From the NCBI GenBank assembly GCA_018400545.1, contig JAGYLT010000158.1, positions 1 to 5,853 on the forward strand: a stretch of 5,853 nt of DNA, read 5' to 3'. Under the pieces are notes generated by a model. That model saw only the letters and a list, made by a program, of their open reading frames with translations. It had not been told where the DNA came from and made no database searches. The position numbers were made by a program, and so were the translations under genes. Within the stretch, counting starts at the first letter, position 1. Each line of letters starts with the position of its first letter. The DNA comes from Bacteroidales bacterium. Lineage in GTDB: Bacteria; Bacteroidota; Bacteroidia; Bacteroidales; 4484-276. Of this stretch, positions 1 through 5,853 are shown piece after piece.

Positions 1-1163
1 GTCATGGTTTCAACCTGTGCCCGTTTCGAATACATCGTGGAAACAAAAGCAAGGAAAATCAGGTTTATTATCCAGAAAAATATCCAGCTTCTGCGGATGA
101 ATTTTTTTGCACGATTGAGCCATGGAACAGTTGCGCTCCATTGCTGCCATCCCATCACTCCCAGAATAATGATAAAAGGAACGATGGTAAGAATAAACCG
201 TTCCTGCTTGTTCGGGAAATAGGAATGAAATGCAAGAAAAATAAAAGTAGGCAGGAAAATGATCAGGTTCTTTCTCCAGTTGTTGAACATGCCGGCAAGC
301 AGGAAAAGACTCACCGGCGGAATCATCAGGGCGAAAAGCAGCAGCAAATAATTGTACCACGGTCCGGTGATATAATCGTAGCGGTATTGGAGGTTGTAGA
401 GCACGTATTCGGTAAACTCGGCAAATGGGATACCCCAAATAAAATAATCTACCAAACCCTGGAAAACAATCATGGACAAGAGGTAGCCCAAACCAAAAAT
501 GATGGCCTGCCTGATCTGTTTTTGAAACAACAATGCCAGCCCCATTCCCCCTGCGTAAATCATGGTTTGATACCTGACGGAAAAGGCAATGCCGGCAACA
601 AATCCCGCCAACAGAAAGGTAAGCAGTGGCCTTTGCTTTTCTTCCGCATTCAGGATCATCCAGGTGCTGATAATTAAAAACGGTATGGCAACTACTTCAA
701 CGAGGTTTCTCACGCTGGCCCAGGGCATAAACCAAAGTACGGCGAGCAGCAGGCCAGCCAGTTTTGCCGAATTTTTCCCGGAAATTTTATTGGTGATTTT
801 GTACCCAAGCACAACCACAATCATCGAAAATGCGGCGTGCAAAAACCTTACGATGAGCATTTTGGTTTGCGGGTCGTTCAGGTTTATCCACTTGAAAAAA
901 GTAAACAGCAGAAAGTGAAGCCCTGCATAAAAAAAGGTATGGCCGCGTGGGCCTTCATTTTCCTCATCCCAGGGCAACCAATGGTTGAAATTGCCGTCGT
1001 CCACCCACGATTGCGCAATTTCTATTACCAGGAAATGATCGTCGAGCATGCCCCAACCTTTTGCGAAAATCACCGCAATGAGTCTGAAAATGGCTGCAAT
1101 CCAGATGATTAAAATGAGTGGTTTGTTTTCCCAGTAGTGCTTGATGGCTGATCTGAAATTCAT
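1..1163 (-). CDS. GT22-like (ALG9/PIG-B-type) multi-spanning membrane glycosyltransferase, C-terminus beyond left edge
   Basis: An uninterrupted reading frame runs from ATG at 1163 to the left edge, showing 387 codons and no stop, so it is partial. The protein is very hydrophobic, with roughly ten or more membrane spans, for example near residues 16-34, 104-123, 134-150, 155-171, 218-236, 268-292, 299-312, 323-338 and 358-375. After the first span comes a loop with GMLDDHF (38-44), which fits the acidic pair in the first extracytoplasmic loop of GT-C enzymes. PNKQERF (317-323) resembles the HKExRF motif of family GT22, and GPWYNYL (267-273) resembles its HPWHWY segment. Known members transfer mannose or other sugars from polyprenyl-phosphate sugar donors onto lipid-linked or membrane acceptors. 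The donor and acceptor here cannot be told. The HD gene ends 32 bp upstream on the same strand, so co-transcription is likely. There is no Shine-Dalgarno site; GTAAA precedes the ATG. Alternative: another GT-C family such as GT39 or GT83. Confidence 0.8.
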   Translation of the reverse strand, partial: MNFRSAIKHYWENKPLILIIWIAAIFRLIAVIFAKGWGMLDDHFLVIEIAQSWVDDGNFNHWLPWDEENEGPRGHTFFYAGLHFLLFTFFKWINLNDPQTKMLIVRFLHAAFSMIVVVLGYKITNKISGKNSAKLAGLLLAVLWFMPWASVRNLVEVVAIPFLIISTWMILNAEEKQRPLLTFLLAGFVAGIAFSVRYQTMIYAGGMGLALLFQKQIRQAIIFGLGYLLSMIVFQGLVDYFIWGIPFAEFTEYVLYNLQYRYDYITGPWYNYLLLLFALMIPPVSLFLLAGMFNNWRKNLIIFLPTFIFLAFHSYFPNKQERFILTIVPFIIILGVMGWQQWSATVPWLNRAKKFIRRSWIFFWIINLIFLAFVSTMYSKRAQVETM

Positions 1164-1195
1164 TTTACCGGGCTAAAATGATGTTGACAATAAGG

Positions 1196-1789
1196 TTATG
1201 CTTTTTGGAAGCAAATGAGTTCTTTAATCTGTTGGAGGTTTATTGCTTTCCCATCAGTTCGGGATTCGATGGCAGATTTGGTGAAATAGGAGTGGCCTTC
1301 AAGAAAATTCACCTGCAATTCGTACCATTCTTTTAGTGTTGTTGGGTTGATGTTGAGCAGGTTCCACTCCAGCTTGAGCCGGTGCGAAATCATATAAAAA
1401 TCTTCACGGCCCAGATAATCCAGGTCGGCATCACACAGGATCATTTCGAGTTTCTCTGATGCGCTTTGGGGGAGTTTTGTGGTCATGATCATTTTGCAGA
1501 TCACTTCAATTTGCTTTTCTGAAAAATCAAATCTTGGAAGGGCTTCCCTGACAATATCGCACGAAGCTTCTTCATGGCCGGTATAAGTGCGCAACATGCC
1601 GGAATCGTGAAAGAGTGCCGCAGTCTTGATTAAAAGCGATTCCTCATTTGAAACTTTCTCCAGTTTTGCGATACGTTCAACCGAGTGGAACACATCAAGC
1701 GTATGCGCGATGTCGTGGTAATAGAGGGTAGGTTTTAGTTCTCCTTCCAGTTTCCGTAAAATAAAACTCTTTGCACCATCGAAATTCAT
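1196..1789 (-). CDS. Small HD-domain metal-dependent phosphohydrolase
   Basis: A soluble 197-residue protein with no signal peptide or membrane span. HD-superfamily metal ligands appear in order: YYHDIAH (23-29, giving H25 and H29), LFHDSGM (59-65, giving the H61-D62 doublet), H72 in GHEEAS, and the acidic segment CDADLDYLG (119-127), where D122 is the likely distal Asp. This set supports a divalent-metal phosphohydrolase or phosphodiesterase. The YHxxxHxxDV spacing also resembles the entry motif of class I cyclic-nucleotide phosphodiesterases, but the protein is far shorter than those and the substrate is unknown. The C-terminal third (about 130-197) carries no motif I recognise. The ATG at 1789 is the only sensible start, because H25 lies close to the N-terminus. 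The gene sits 37 bp after a probable terminator and 32 bp before the membrane glycosyltransferase gene, so those two probably form a unit. Whether the hydrolase acts on a glycosylation intermediate or on a signalling nucleotide is not shown by the sequence. Confidence 0.85.
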   Translation of the reverse strand: MNFDGAKSFILRKLEGELKPTLYYHDIAHTLDVFHSVERIAKLEKVSNEESLLIKTAALFHDSGMLRTYTGHEEASCDIVREALPRFDFSEKQIEVICKMIMTTKLPQSASEKLEMILCDADLDYLGREDFYMISHRLKLEWNLLNINPTTLKEWYELQVNFLEGHSYFTKSAIESRTDGKAINLQQIKELICFQKA

Positions 1790-1819
1790 GTAAAATAGGA
1801 ATAATCAGTTAACATTTAA

Positions 1820-1853
1820 ATCCAAAAGAGCCGGACACTTGCATTCCGGCTCT
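1820..1853 (-). terminator. Probable intrinsic terminator after the universal stress protein gene
   Basis: A perfect 9-bp inverted repeat, AGAGCCGGA (1827-1835) and TCCGGCTCT (1845-1853), encloses a 9-base loop. Read on the minus strand, the stem is followed at once by TTTTGGATTT, a T-rich though broken tail. The hairpin lies 29 bases past the stress protein stop codon, in the position expected for an intrinsic terminator. On the plus strand the following bases (CTGGATATTATTTTT) are a poorer tail, so minus-strand function is favoured. Because the tail is interrupted, termination may be incomplete and allow readthrough into the HD gene. Confidence 0.65.
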
Positions 1854-1882
1854 CTGGATATTATTTTTCAAGGCTATAGATC

Positions 1883-2722
1883 TTAGTAAGATACGATCTT
1901 TTGCCAATTGAATTTCCTGGGGTTGATACACATGACGGGAATTTGTGAGCTGTTGAAAATTATAGCTTCATCCCATGAACCCAGAATAAAACGTTTAAAG
2001 CTTTGATCGGGGTCGGTCATGATCATGATCAGGTCGGCATTGTTAGAAGTGGCGTAATCAACTACCTGCTTGGCAAAATTGGTGTTTTTCTGGGCCACCC
2101 TGATGGTATAGCTAACCTCATTTTTACCAAAGAAATCGGTGATTTGTTTCACGGCTTCATCTATATGCTCGCCGGCCATCTGATAAATATGTATTTCTGA
2201 TTTGAATTGTTTGGCAATGTGTGCCGCCCATTTTGTTTTTTCCCAGGGGCCCGAATCGCTGGTAATGGGAAGGACGATGTGGCGATAACCTTCATCGAAT
2301 GTACGTTTTTGCATTACGATAACGGGTGCCGGTGAACTGGTAACCACCTTGAGTGCATAGCTTCCTGTAAGGTGTTGAATTCCTATTTTACCATGCGTTC
2401 CAAGGTACAGCAGGTTAGCTCCTATATCCTTTGCTACTTCGCTGATGGTGGTGAAAATAGAGCCTTCCTGTGCCACGCCTTCCGCTTCGATAGCATATTT
2501 AGCCTTTAGATCATCCACTATTTCGGCCAGTTTTGCTTTTATCGACTTTTCATCCTGGCTTTCTTTCTTGAGTTGTGCCTTGGTATTTTTGTCAATCACA
2601 TGAAGCACAACAACTTTGTAGTTCAGGAATTTGGCCGCTTCGGCAGCTTGATGTATAGCATTGTCGCCAACCTCAGTGAAATCGGTGGGAACCAACACTA
2701 TATTGTTCATGTTTTCGGTCAT
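1883..2722 (-). CDS. Universal stress protein with two UspA domains
   Basis: A 279-residue soluble protein made of two tandem Usp folds, about 5-138 and 146-268. The first begins NIVLVPTDFTE, with the usual Asp at D14, and carries the nucleotide loop GTHG (108-111) followed eight residues later by GS (120-121). The family motif is G-2X-G-9X-G(S/T), so this spacing is one residue shorter. That fits an ATP-binding first domain. The second domain opens LPITSDS and has TDPD (236-239) where GTHG would be, keeping only GS (248-249), so it probably does not bind nucleotide in the usual way. Usp proteins are cytoplasmic stress or starvation factors; the precise role here is unknown. A start at 2722 gives MTENMNN; the ATG at 2710 is an equal alternative, since neither has a Shine-Dalgarno site. 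The 108-bp gap upstream and the hairpin downstream suggest a single-gene transcript. Confidence 0.9.
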   Translation of the reverse strand: MTENMNNIVLVPTDFTEVGDNAIHQAAEAAKFLNYKVVVLHVIDKNTKAQLKKESQDEKSIKAKLAEIVDDLKAKYAIEAEGVAQEGSIFTTISEVAKDIGANLLYLGTHGKIGIQHLTGSYALKVVTSSPAPVIVMQKRTFDEGYRHIVLPITSDSGPWEKTKWAAHIAKQFKSEIHIYQMAGEHIDEAVKQITDFFGKNEVSYTIRVAQKNTNFAKQVVDYATSNNADLIMIMTDPDQSFKRFILGSWDEAIIFNSSQIPVMCINPRKFNWQKIVSY

Positions 2723-2772
2723 GATGATTTAAGTTATTTGATGATTGTGCAATCGTTCAACTTGTAATGCTA

Positions 2773-2780
2773 CAAAAATA
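2773..2780 (-). promoter_or_regulatory. Candidate -7 element upstream of the universal stress protein gene
   Basis: The minus strand reads TATTTTTG here, an exact match to the Bacteroidetes -7 consensus TAnnTTTG. It would place the transcript start about 40-45 bases ahead of the stress protein ATG, in the 108-bp gap after the serine hydrolase gene. No clear TTTG -33 element lies at the usual distance upstream, and the region is AT-rich, so a chance match is possible. Confidence 0.35.
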
Positions 2781-2830
2781 GAATTTTTTTCTTTGGGTTC
2801 ACTGATTGTAAATTATTTCAGTAAAAATGC

Positions 2831-4000
2831 CTATGGATTTTCCAATGCGAGGTTGTCATCTTTTTCGAGCTCATTTTGCAGGGTATTGTACAATTGCCGG
2901 ACGATGGAGGCAACCGGAGCATTGGTGTTGTTTAGCAGGATGATGGTGATGCGGTCGTCCACATATCTTTGCAGGCTTGATGTAAAACCATTCCAGAGCC
3001 CATTGTGATAGACAACCTTTTTACCATCAATTTCATTCAGGCGCCATCCGTATCCGTATTTAAATTCACGCCCCCGGCTTGTTTTCCCCATCTCAAAAGC
3101 ATCTTCCATCAGCGAATCGCTCACAAGTATGTTGGTGTAAAGGGCCTGGTCCCATTTAAACAGGTCATTGGCCGTTGTATAAACGCTTTTGTCTCCCAAA
3201 ACTTCATCTAATGGATTGTGGGCAAAACTCCGGTAACGCCATCCGCGGCGTGTAAATCCTGTGGCAATATTGGTGATGGTATCGGTGGCTGAGGAATTCC
3301 AGCCAAAGGAATGTTCCATGTCTAACGGATCGAAAATTTCATCTTCAAGAAATTCATAAAAATGTTTACCTGAAACCCGCTCAACCAGCAGGGCAAGCAT
3401 AGCATATCCCGTGTTGTTATACAGGTGTCGCCGTCCGGGCCTGAAATTCAATTGGGGATTGTTATCGTTGATCAGTTTTAATACATCCTCGTTGGTGATG
3501 GGTTTTCCGTCTTCCCATTGATGGTCAACAAAATACATGTAGTTCTGCAGTCCGGAGGTGTGTTGCAAAAGCTGTTTTACGGTGATGTTTTCGAATGGAA
3601 ATTCAGGAATGTAATTCACCACCGAATCCTCCAGACAAATTACTCCCCTGTCGGCAAGTATTAAAACAGAAATTGCGGTAAAACCTTTGCTCACCGAAGC
3701 AATTTGAAAAACCGTATTGAAGTTGAGTTTTGTTTTTTTGTACAGATCGGCGTAACCGTTTGAAAATTTAAAGATGGGATATCCTTCGATGGCGATCAAT
3801 GCATTGCCGTTAAACCGGTACTGTTCCATTACTTTCAACAGCAGCGAATCAATCCTGGCAATTTCCGCTTCCGGCAAGGGGGGCTTTACCTCTTGCGGCT
3901 TGACGGGTTGCAAAACTTCCGGTGAAGTACTGGTGGAAGGATAGTTGCAACTGATCAAAACCAGTAATACTGAAAGAAAAAATGCCTTGAATCTTCCCAT
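2831..4000 (-). CDS. Serine hydrolase, beta-lactamase (class C / DD-peptidase-like) family, predicted lipoprotein
   Basis: Started at 4000, the product has 389 residues and begins with a classic lipoprotein signal: MGRFK, a hydrophobic stretch, then the lipobox LISC with C18 as the lipidated residue. A Lys- and Pro-rich tether follows (about 33-45). The catalytic domain has all three class C motifs: SVSK (S102 nucleophile, K105), YNN (Y194, N196) and HNG (H332-G334) in place of KTG. LLQHTSGL (144-151) and a GDKSVYTTANDLFKW segment are further family signatures. Members include DD-carboxypeptidases, esterases and D-amino-acid amidases, so the substrate is open; resistance to beta-lactams should not be assumed. 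It likely acts in the periplasm or at the outer membrane. The frame extends upstream to an ATG at 4042, but that start would bury the signal peptide behind 14 extra residues, so 4000 is preferred. The gene is transcribed divergently from the phosphopantetheinyl transferase gene. Confidence 0.9.
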   Translation of the reverse strand: MGRFKAFFLSVLLVLISCNYPSTSTSPEVLQPVKPQEVKPPLPEAEIARIDSLLLKVMEQYRFNGNALIAIEGYPIFKFSNGYADLYKKTKLNFNTVFQIASVSKGFTAISVLILADRGVICLEDSVVNYIPEFPFENITVKQLLQHTSGLQNYMYFVDHQWEDGKPITNEDVLKLINDNNPQLNFRPGRRHLYNNTGYAMLALLVERVSGKHFYEFLEDEIFDPLDMEHSFGWNSSATDTITNIATGFTRRGWRYRSFAHNPLDEVLGDKSVYTTANDLFKWDQALYTNILVSDSLMEDAFEMGKTSRGREFKYGYGWRLNEIDGKKVVYHNGLWNGFTSSLQRYVDDRITIILLNNTNAPVASIVRQLYNTLQNELEKDDNLALENP

Positions 4001-4166
4001 AAAGTTAAATGCGTACAAATCGCCAAAAATATTCAAAATCATAAACTCCGCTATAACTACTTTTTCACAAAGGAATTGTTGAAATAAATTTTGAATGAAA
4101 AATAATTGGCAGCGATCGGGGTTTAATTACTGTCAAAAAGGAGTGATTACAAATTGGTTTTGAGCC
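4001..4166. other. Divergent intergenic region between the serine hydrolase and phosphopantetheinyl transferase genes
   Basis: These 166 bp separate two gene starts pointing apart, so they should carry promoters for both directions. They are AT-rich. The minus-strand candidate -7 octamer is listed separately. For the plus strand I see only an imperfect TAAATTTTG near 4096-4104, one base longer than the consensus. No strong inverted repeat or operator-like dyad is visible. Confidence 0.6.
4024..4031 (-). promoter_or_regulatory. Candidate -7 element of the serine hydrolase gene
   Basis: The minus strand reads TATTTTTG, matching TAnnTTTG and identical to the octamer upstream of the stress protein gene. 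It would start the transcript near 4017-4019, downstream of the ATG at 4042, which agrees with translation beginning at 4000. No convincing -33 TTTG is found at the right distance, and the implied leader is short, so this is tentative. Confidence 0.3.
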
Positions 4167-4859
4167 ATGGTTTCAGTTTACGGTGTTAAGCTACTCGATG
4201 AAATGCGATTTCTGGAAATGAAGGGCTTGTTGCAGGCCCGTTTGCCACGCGAAGTGTGCGATGTGGCTTCCGCGATGAAACACCCGGCGGCCATGCAACG
4301 GAAGGTGCTCGGCGAGTTGCTTCTGCGATCCATTATCAACCAAAACTACCAGATCAAATCTGAATTATTAAAACTTGCCTATACCGATAAAAAAAAGCCT
4401 TATCTGTTGTCTCATCCCGGTATCCATTTTAATATTTCCCATTCGGGGGAGTGGGTGGTGATTGCTTTTTCAGGAAATCCTGTGGGCGTGGATGTAGAAA
4501 AAGTAAGGAAAGTTAACCTGAATGTTGCCCGGCGATTCTTTTCGGATGAAGAAAAAACCAGGTTGTTCAACCTCCCCGAAAAAGGCCAACTGGATTATTT
4601 TTTCGATTTATGGACCCTGAAGGAAAGCTTTTTGAAAGCCATCGGCACCGGGCTTACGCGGCCATTGAAGTCTTTTACTGTCTTGCAGTCGGCCAGCGGA
4701 TTTTACCTGGAAAATGCCGGTGATTACGCGGATGTCAGGCTAAGCCAGGTAGCGGTTGGAAAAAATTATAAGCTGTCTGTTTGCAGTTTTGGTGAAGCAT
4801 TGGATGACCGTTTCCAAAAGCTGTACATCAACGATATGCTTGAATTGATGCATGTTTAA
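4167..4859 (+). CDS. Sfp-type 4'-phosphopantetheinyl transferase
   Basis: A 230-residue cytoplasmic enzyme, close to the length of Sfp. It moves the 4'-phosphopantetheine arm of coenzyme A onto the conserved serine of a carrier protein. Motifs in order: KKPYL (76-80) and HFNISHSG (87-94), the CoA-binding region; GVDVE (107-111), with metal ligands D109 and E111; and WTLKESFLKAIG (149-160), the WxxKEAxxK signature with K152, metal-binding E153 and K157. All key residues are present, so the enzyme should be active. The start is firm on its upstream side, because an in-frame TGA lies at 4161-4163. An AAGGAG at 4138-4143 is too distant to serve this ATG. No carrier protein, NRPS or PKS gene is in view, so the partner is unknown; the fatty acid carrier protein or a distant pathway is possible. 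The gene converges on menE with 9 bp between stops. Confidence 0.93.
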   Translation: MVSVYGVKLLDEMRFLEMKGLLQARLPREVCDVASAMKHPAAMQRKVLGELLLRSIINQNYQIKSELLKLAYTDKKKPYLLSHPGIHFNISHSGEWVVIAFSGNPVGVDVEKVRKVNLNVARRFFSDEEKTRLFNLPEKGQLDYFFDLWTLKESFLKAIGTGLTRPLKSFTVLQSASGFYLENAGDYADVRLSQVAVGKNYKLSVCSFGEALDDRFQKLYINDMLELMHV

Positions 4860-4868
4860 CGATGCTGA
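4860..4868. other. 9-bp convergent gap between the transferase and menE stop codons
   Basis: The plus-strand TAA ends at 4859, and the minus-strand TGA occupies 4869-4871. The gap is too short to hold a terminator, and no GC-rich hairpin with a T-run is evident around it. The two transcripts must therefore run into each other's coding region or end by another means. Confidence 0.8.
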
Positions 4869-5853
4869 TCATTTTATCCCCGAAATCATCTCCCTGATTT
4901 TATTCCTGTTTGTTTTACGATTCCCGGCTTCCGGAAAATGCGGCAGAAAAAACACATGCTGCGGTTTCTCGTATTTGTTTAGAAACTTGGCCAGCCGGTT
5001 TAAAAATGTCCCTTTCTGAAATTCTTTGTCCGGTTTTCCTTCGATGACCAAAACCAATTTTTCTCCAAGGCGGCCGTCAGGTTGGGATGAAATCACAAAG
5101 CGGTTGCTAATTATTTTTTCCAGTTTTTTTTCAACAACTTCAGGGATAATTTTGATGCCACCGCTGTTGATGATATTATCATATCGCCCGAGTAACCTAA
5201 ACTTGTTTTCATCTTGCATTTCAGCCAGATCGTTGGTTTGGATGGAATGATCGAGAATGTCGGGAGCATTAATGATCAGGCGGTTTTCATTATCCAGTCC
5301 GACAGCTACATCCGGCAGGGTGCTTAGCCATCCATCGGCTTCCGGCCCGTTGATCGGTTCCATGGCAATGTGGGTGATGGTTTCGGTCATGCCATAAGTT
5401 GAAAAGCTCCGGTTGGTAAGTTGCTTTATTTTTTTTCGCAAAGATTCTGATATGGGCCCGCCTCCGATAATCAGATTTTTAATGGCATTCAGTTTTGCAG
5501 GGCCATCTTTTTCCTCCAGAATTTCATGCACCTGCAATGGCACCATAGCAGCAAAATCAAAATTTGCAGAAACGTTTTTTAAAGGATTTGATGAAGGCTC
5601 CAACAGGGTCAAATCCAGCTCCAGCACCATGGCCCGCACGATCATCATTTTTCCTGCAATGTATTTCGCAGGCATGCAAAGCAGGGCTTTACCCCCTTTT
5701 TTGAGTTCGAGGAACTGCCCGGTTTTTAAGGCACTCACCACCATGGCCTGTTTTTTTATGGAGATGGTTTTTGGATTGCCTGTGCTGCCACTGGTTTTTA
5801 CCAAAACATGATCCCGACCATCGAGCCACTCCGTTATAAAACTGTAAATTTCA
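4869..5853 (-). CDS. menE: O-succinylbenzoate-CoA ligase (menaquinone biosynthesis), start beyond right edge
   Basis: An AMP-forming acyl-CoA synthetase that activates o-succinylbenzoate with ATP and CoA, ahead of the MenB ring closure. The frame stays open to the right edge, giving 327 visible codons, and about 20-40 N-terminal residues are probably missing. The upstream in-frame residues FITEWLDG, just before the P-loop, belong to the protein, so the TTG at 5804 is not the start. Motifs by visible residue: TSGSTGNPK (20-28), the phosphate loop; LLCMPAKYIAGKMM (57-70), typical of Bacteroides MenE; LIIGGGPIS (127-135); STYGMTE (151-157); GRYDNIINSGGIKIIPEVVE (222-241), the hinge and C-domain start. 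A C-terminal TNRNKIR (315-321) contains K318, the probable adenylation lysine. The protein is shorter than E. coli MenE, as is usual in this phylum. The rest of the men operon presumably lies to the right. An aryl-CoA ligase of other specificity is possible but less likely. Confidence 0.9.
   Translation of the reverse strand, partial: EIYSFITEWLDGRDHVLVKTSGSTGNPKTISIKKQAMVVSALKTGQFLELKKGGKALLCMPAKYIAGKMMIVRAMVLELDLTLLEPSSNPLKNVSANFDFAAMVPLQVHEILEEKDGPAKLNAIKNLIIGGGPISESLRKKIKQLTNRSFSTYGMTETITHIAMEPINGPEADGWLSTLPDVAVGLDNENRLIINAPDILDHSIQTNDLAEMQDENKFRLLGRYDNIINSGGIKIIPEVVEKKLEKIISNRFVISSQPDGRLGEKLVLVIEGKPDKEFQKGTFLNRLAKFLNKYEKPQHVFFLPHFPEAGNRKTNRNKIREMISGIK

Noticed and set aside
10..438. A 142-codon minus-strand open frame in another register
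   Set aside because: It overlaps the glycosyltransferase frame on the same strand and is low in motif content, with Cys, His and Phe scattered as in an out-of-frame reading of membrane-protein codons.
141..677. A 178-codon open frame on the plus strand, with others at 4-222, 589-918 and 837-1112
   Set aside because: All lie antisense to the membrane glycosyltransferase, whose minus-strand frame is continuous and carries family motifs. The plus-strand products are rich in Gln, Asn and His and show no domain.
2020..2031. 12-bp palindrome TGATCATGATCA
   Set aside because: It lies inside the universal stress protein gene and is explained by the codons for the hydrophobic strand LIMIMTD.
2801..2822. 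Inverted repeat ACTGA...TCAGT after the serine hydrolase gene
   Set aside because: It has only 5 bp of AT-rich stem with a 12-base loop and no T-run on the minus strand, too weak to call a terminator.
4138..4143. AAGGAG, a perfect Shine-Dalgarno-like hexamer
   Set aside because: It lies 23 bases before the transferase ATG, and an in-frame TGA at 4161-4163 blocks any earlier start in that frame. No other frame gives a protein from it.
5413..5811. A 132-codon plus-strand open frame, with a smaller one at 5026-5250
   Set aside because: Both are antisense to menE, which has every expected adenylate-forming motif.
1..5853. A new defence, mobile or secretion system
   Set aside because: The genes all fall in well-known families. 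There are no transposase or integrase genes, no repeat arrays and no tRNA or att-like repeats, and no compositional break was noticed.

Overview
This is a housekeeping stretch from the chromosome of a Bacteroidetes (Bacteroidota) bacterium, probably from the Bacteroidales/Marinilabiliales side. The evidence is the protein style: a short Bacteroides-type MenE, a tandem UspA protein of the kind common in this phylum, and a GT22-like membrane glycosyltransferase. The starts also lack Shine-Dalgarno sequences at normal spacing, and octamers resembling the Bacteroidetes -7 element (TAnnTTTG) lie upstream of two genes. The phylum call is inference from the proteins; no rRNA or other marker gene is present.

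Layout, left to right. (1) Positions 1-1163, minus strand: a multi-spanning membrane glycosyltransferase whose C-terminus runs off the left edge. (2) 1196-1789, minus: a small HD-domain phosphohydrolase, 32 bp upstream of the glycosyltransferase and probably co-transcribed with it. (3) About 1820-1853: a perfect 9-bp hairpin with a T-rich tail on the minus strand, a likely terminator for the next gene. (4) 1883-2722, minus: a universal stress protein with two UspA domains, the second lacking the nucleotide-binding glycines. (5) 2831-4000, minus: a beta-lactamase-fold serine hydrolase that reads as a lipoprotein when started at 4000. (6) 4001-4166: a divergent intergenic region. (7) 4167-4859, plus: an Sfp-type 4'-phosphopantetheinyl transferase. 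(8) 4869-5853, minus: menE, O-succinylbenzoate-CoA ligase of menaquinone synthesis. Its start lies beyond the right edge, and its stop is 9 bp from the stop of the transferase gene.

The genes are functionally mixed: respiratory quinone synthesis, carrier-protein activation, envelope serine hydrolase, stress response, HD hydrolase and membrane glycosylation. Five of six are on the minus strand, in at least two or three transcription units. No mobile element, CRISPR array, RNA gene, phage gene or defence cassette is visible, and I see no convincing new system. The points most worth a second look are the PDE-like YHxxxH signature of the HD protein and its pairing with a GT22-like transferase, the degenerate second Usp domain, the terminator placed just before the HD gene, and the nearly abutting convergent menE/transferase ends.
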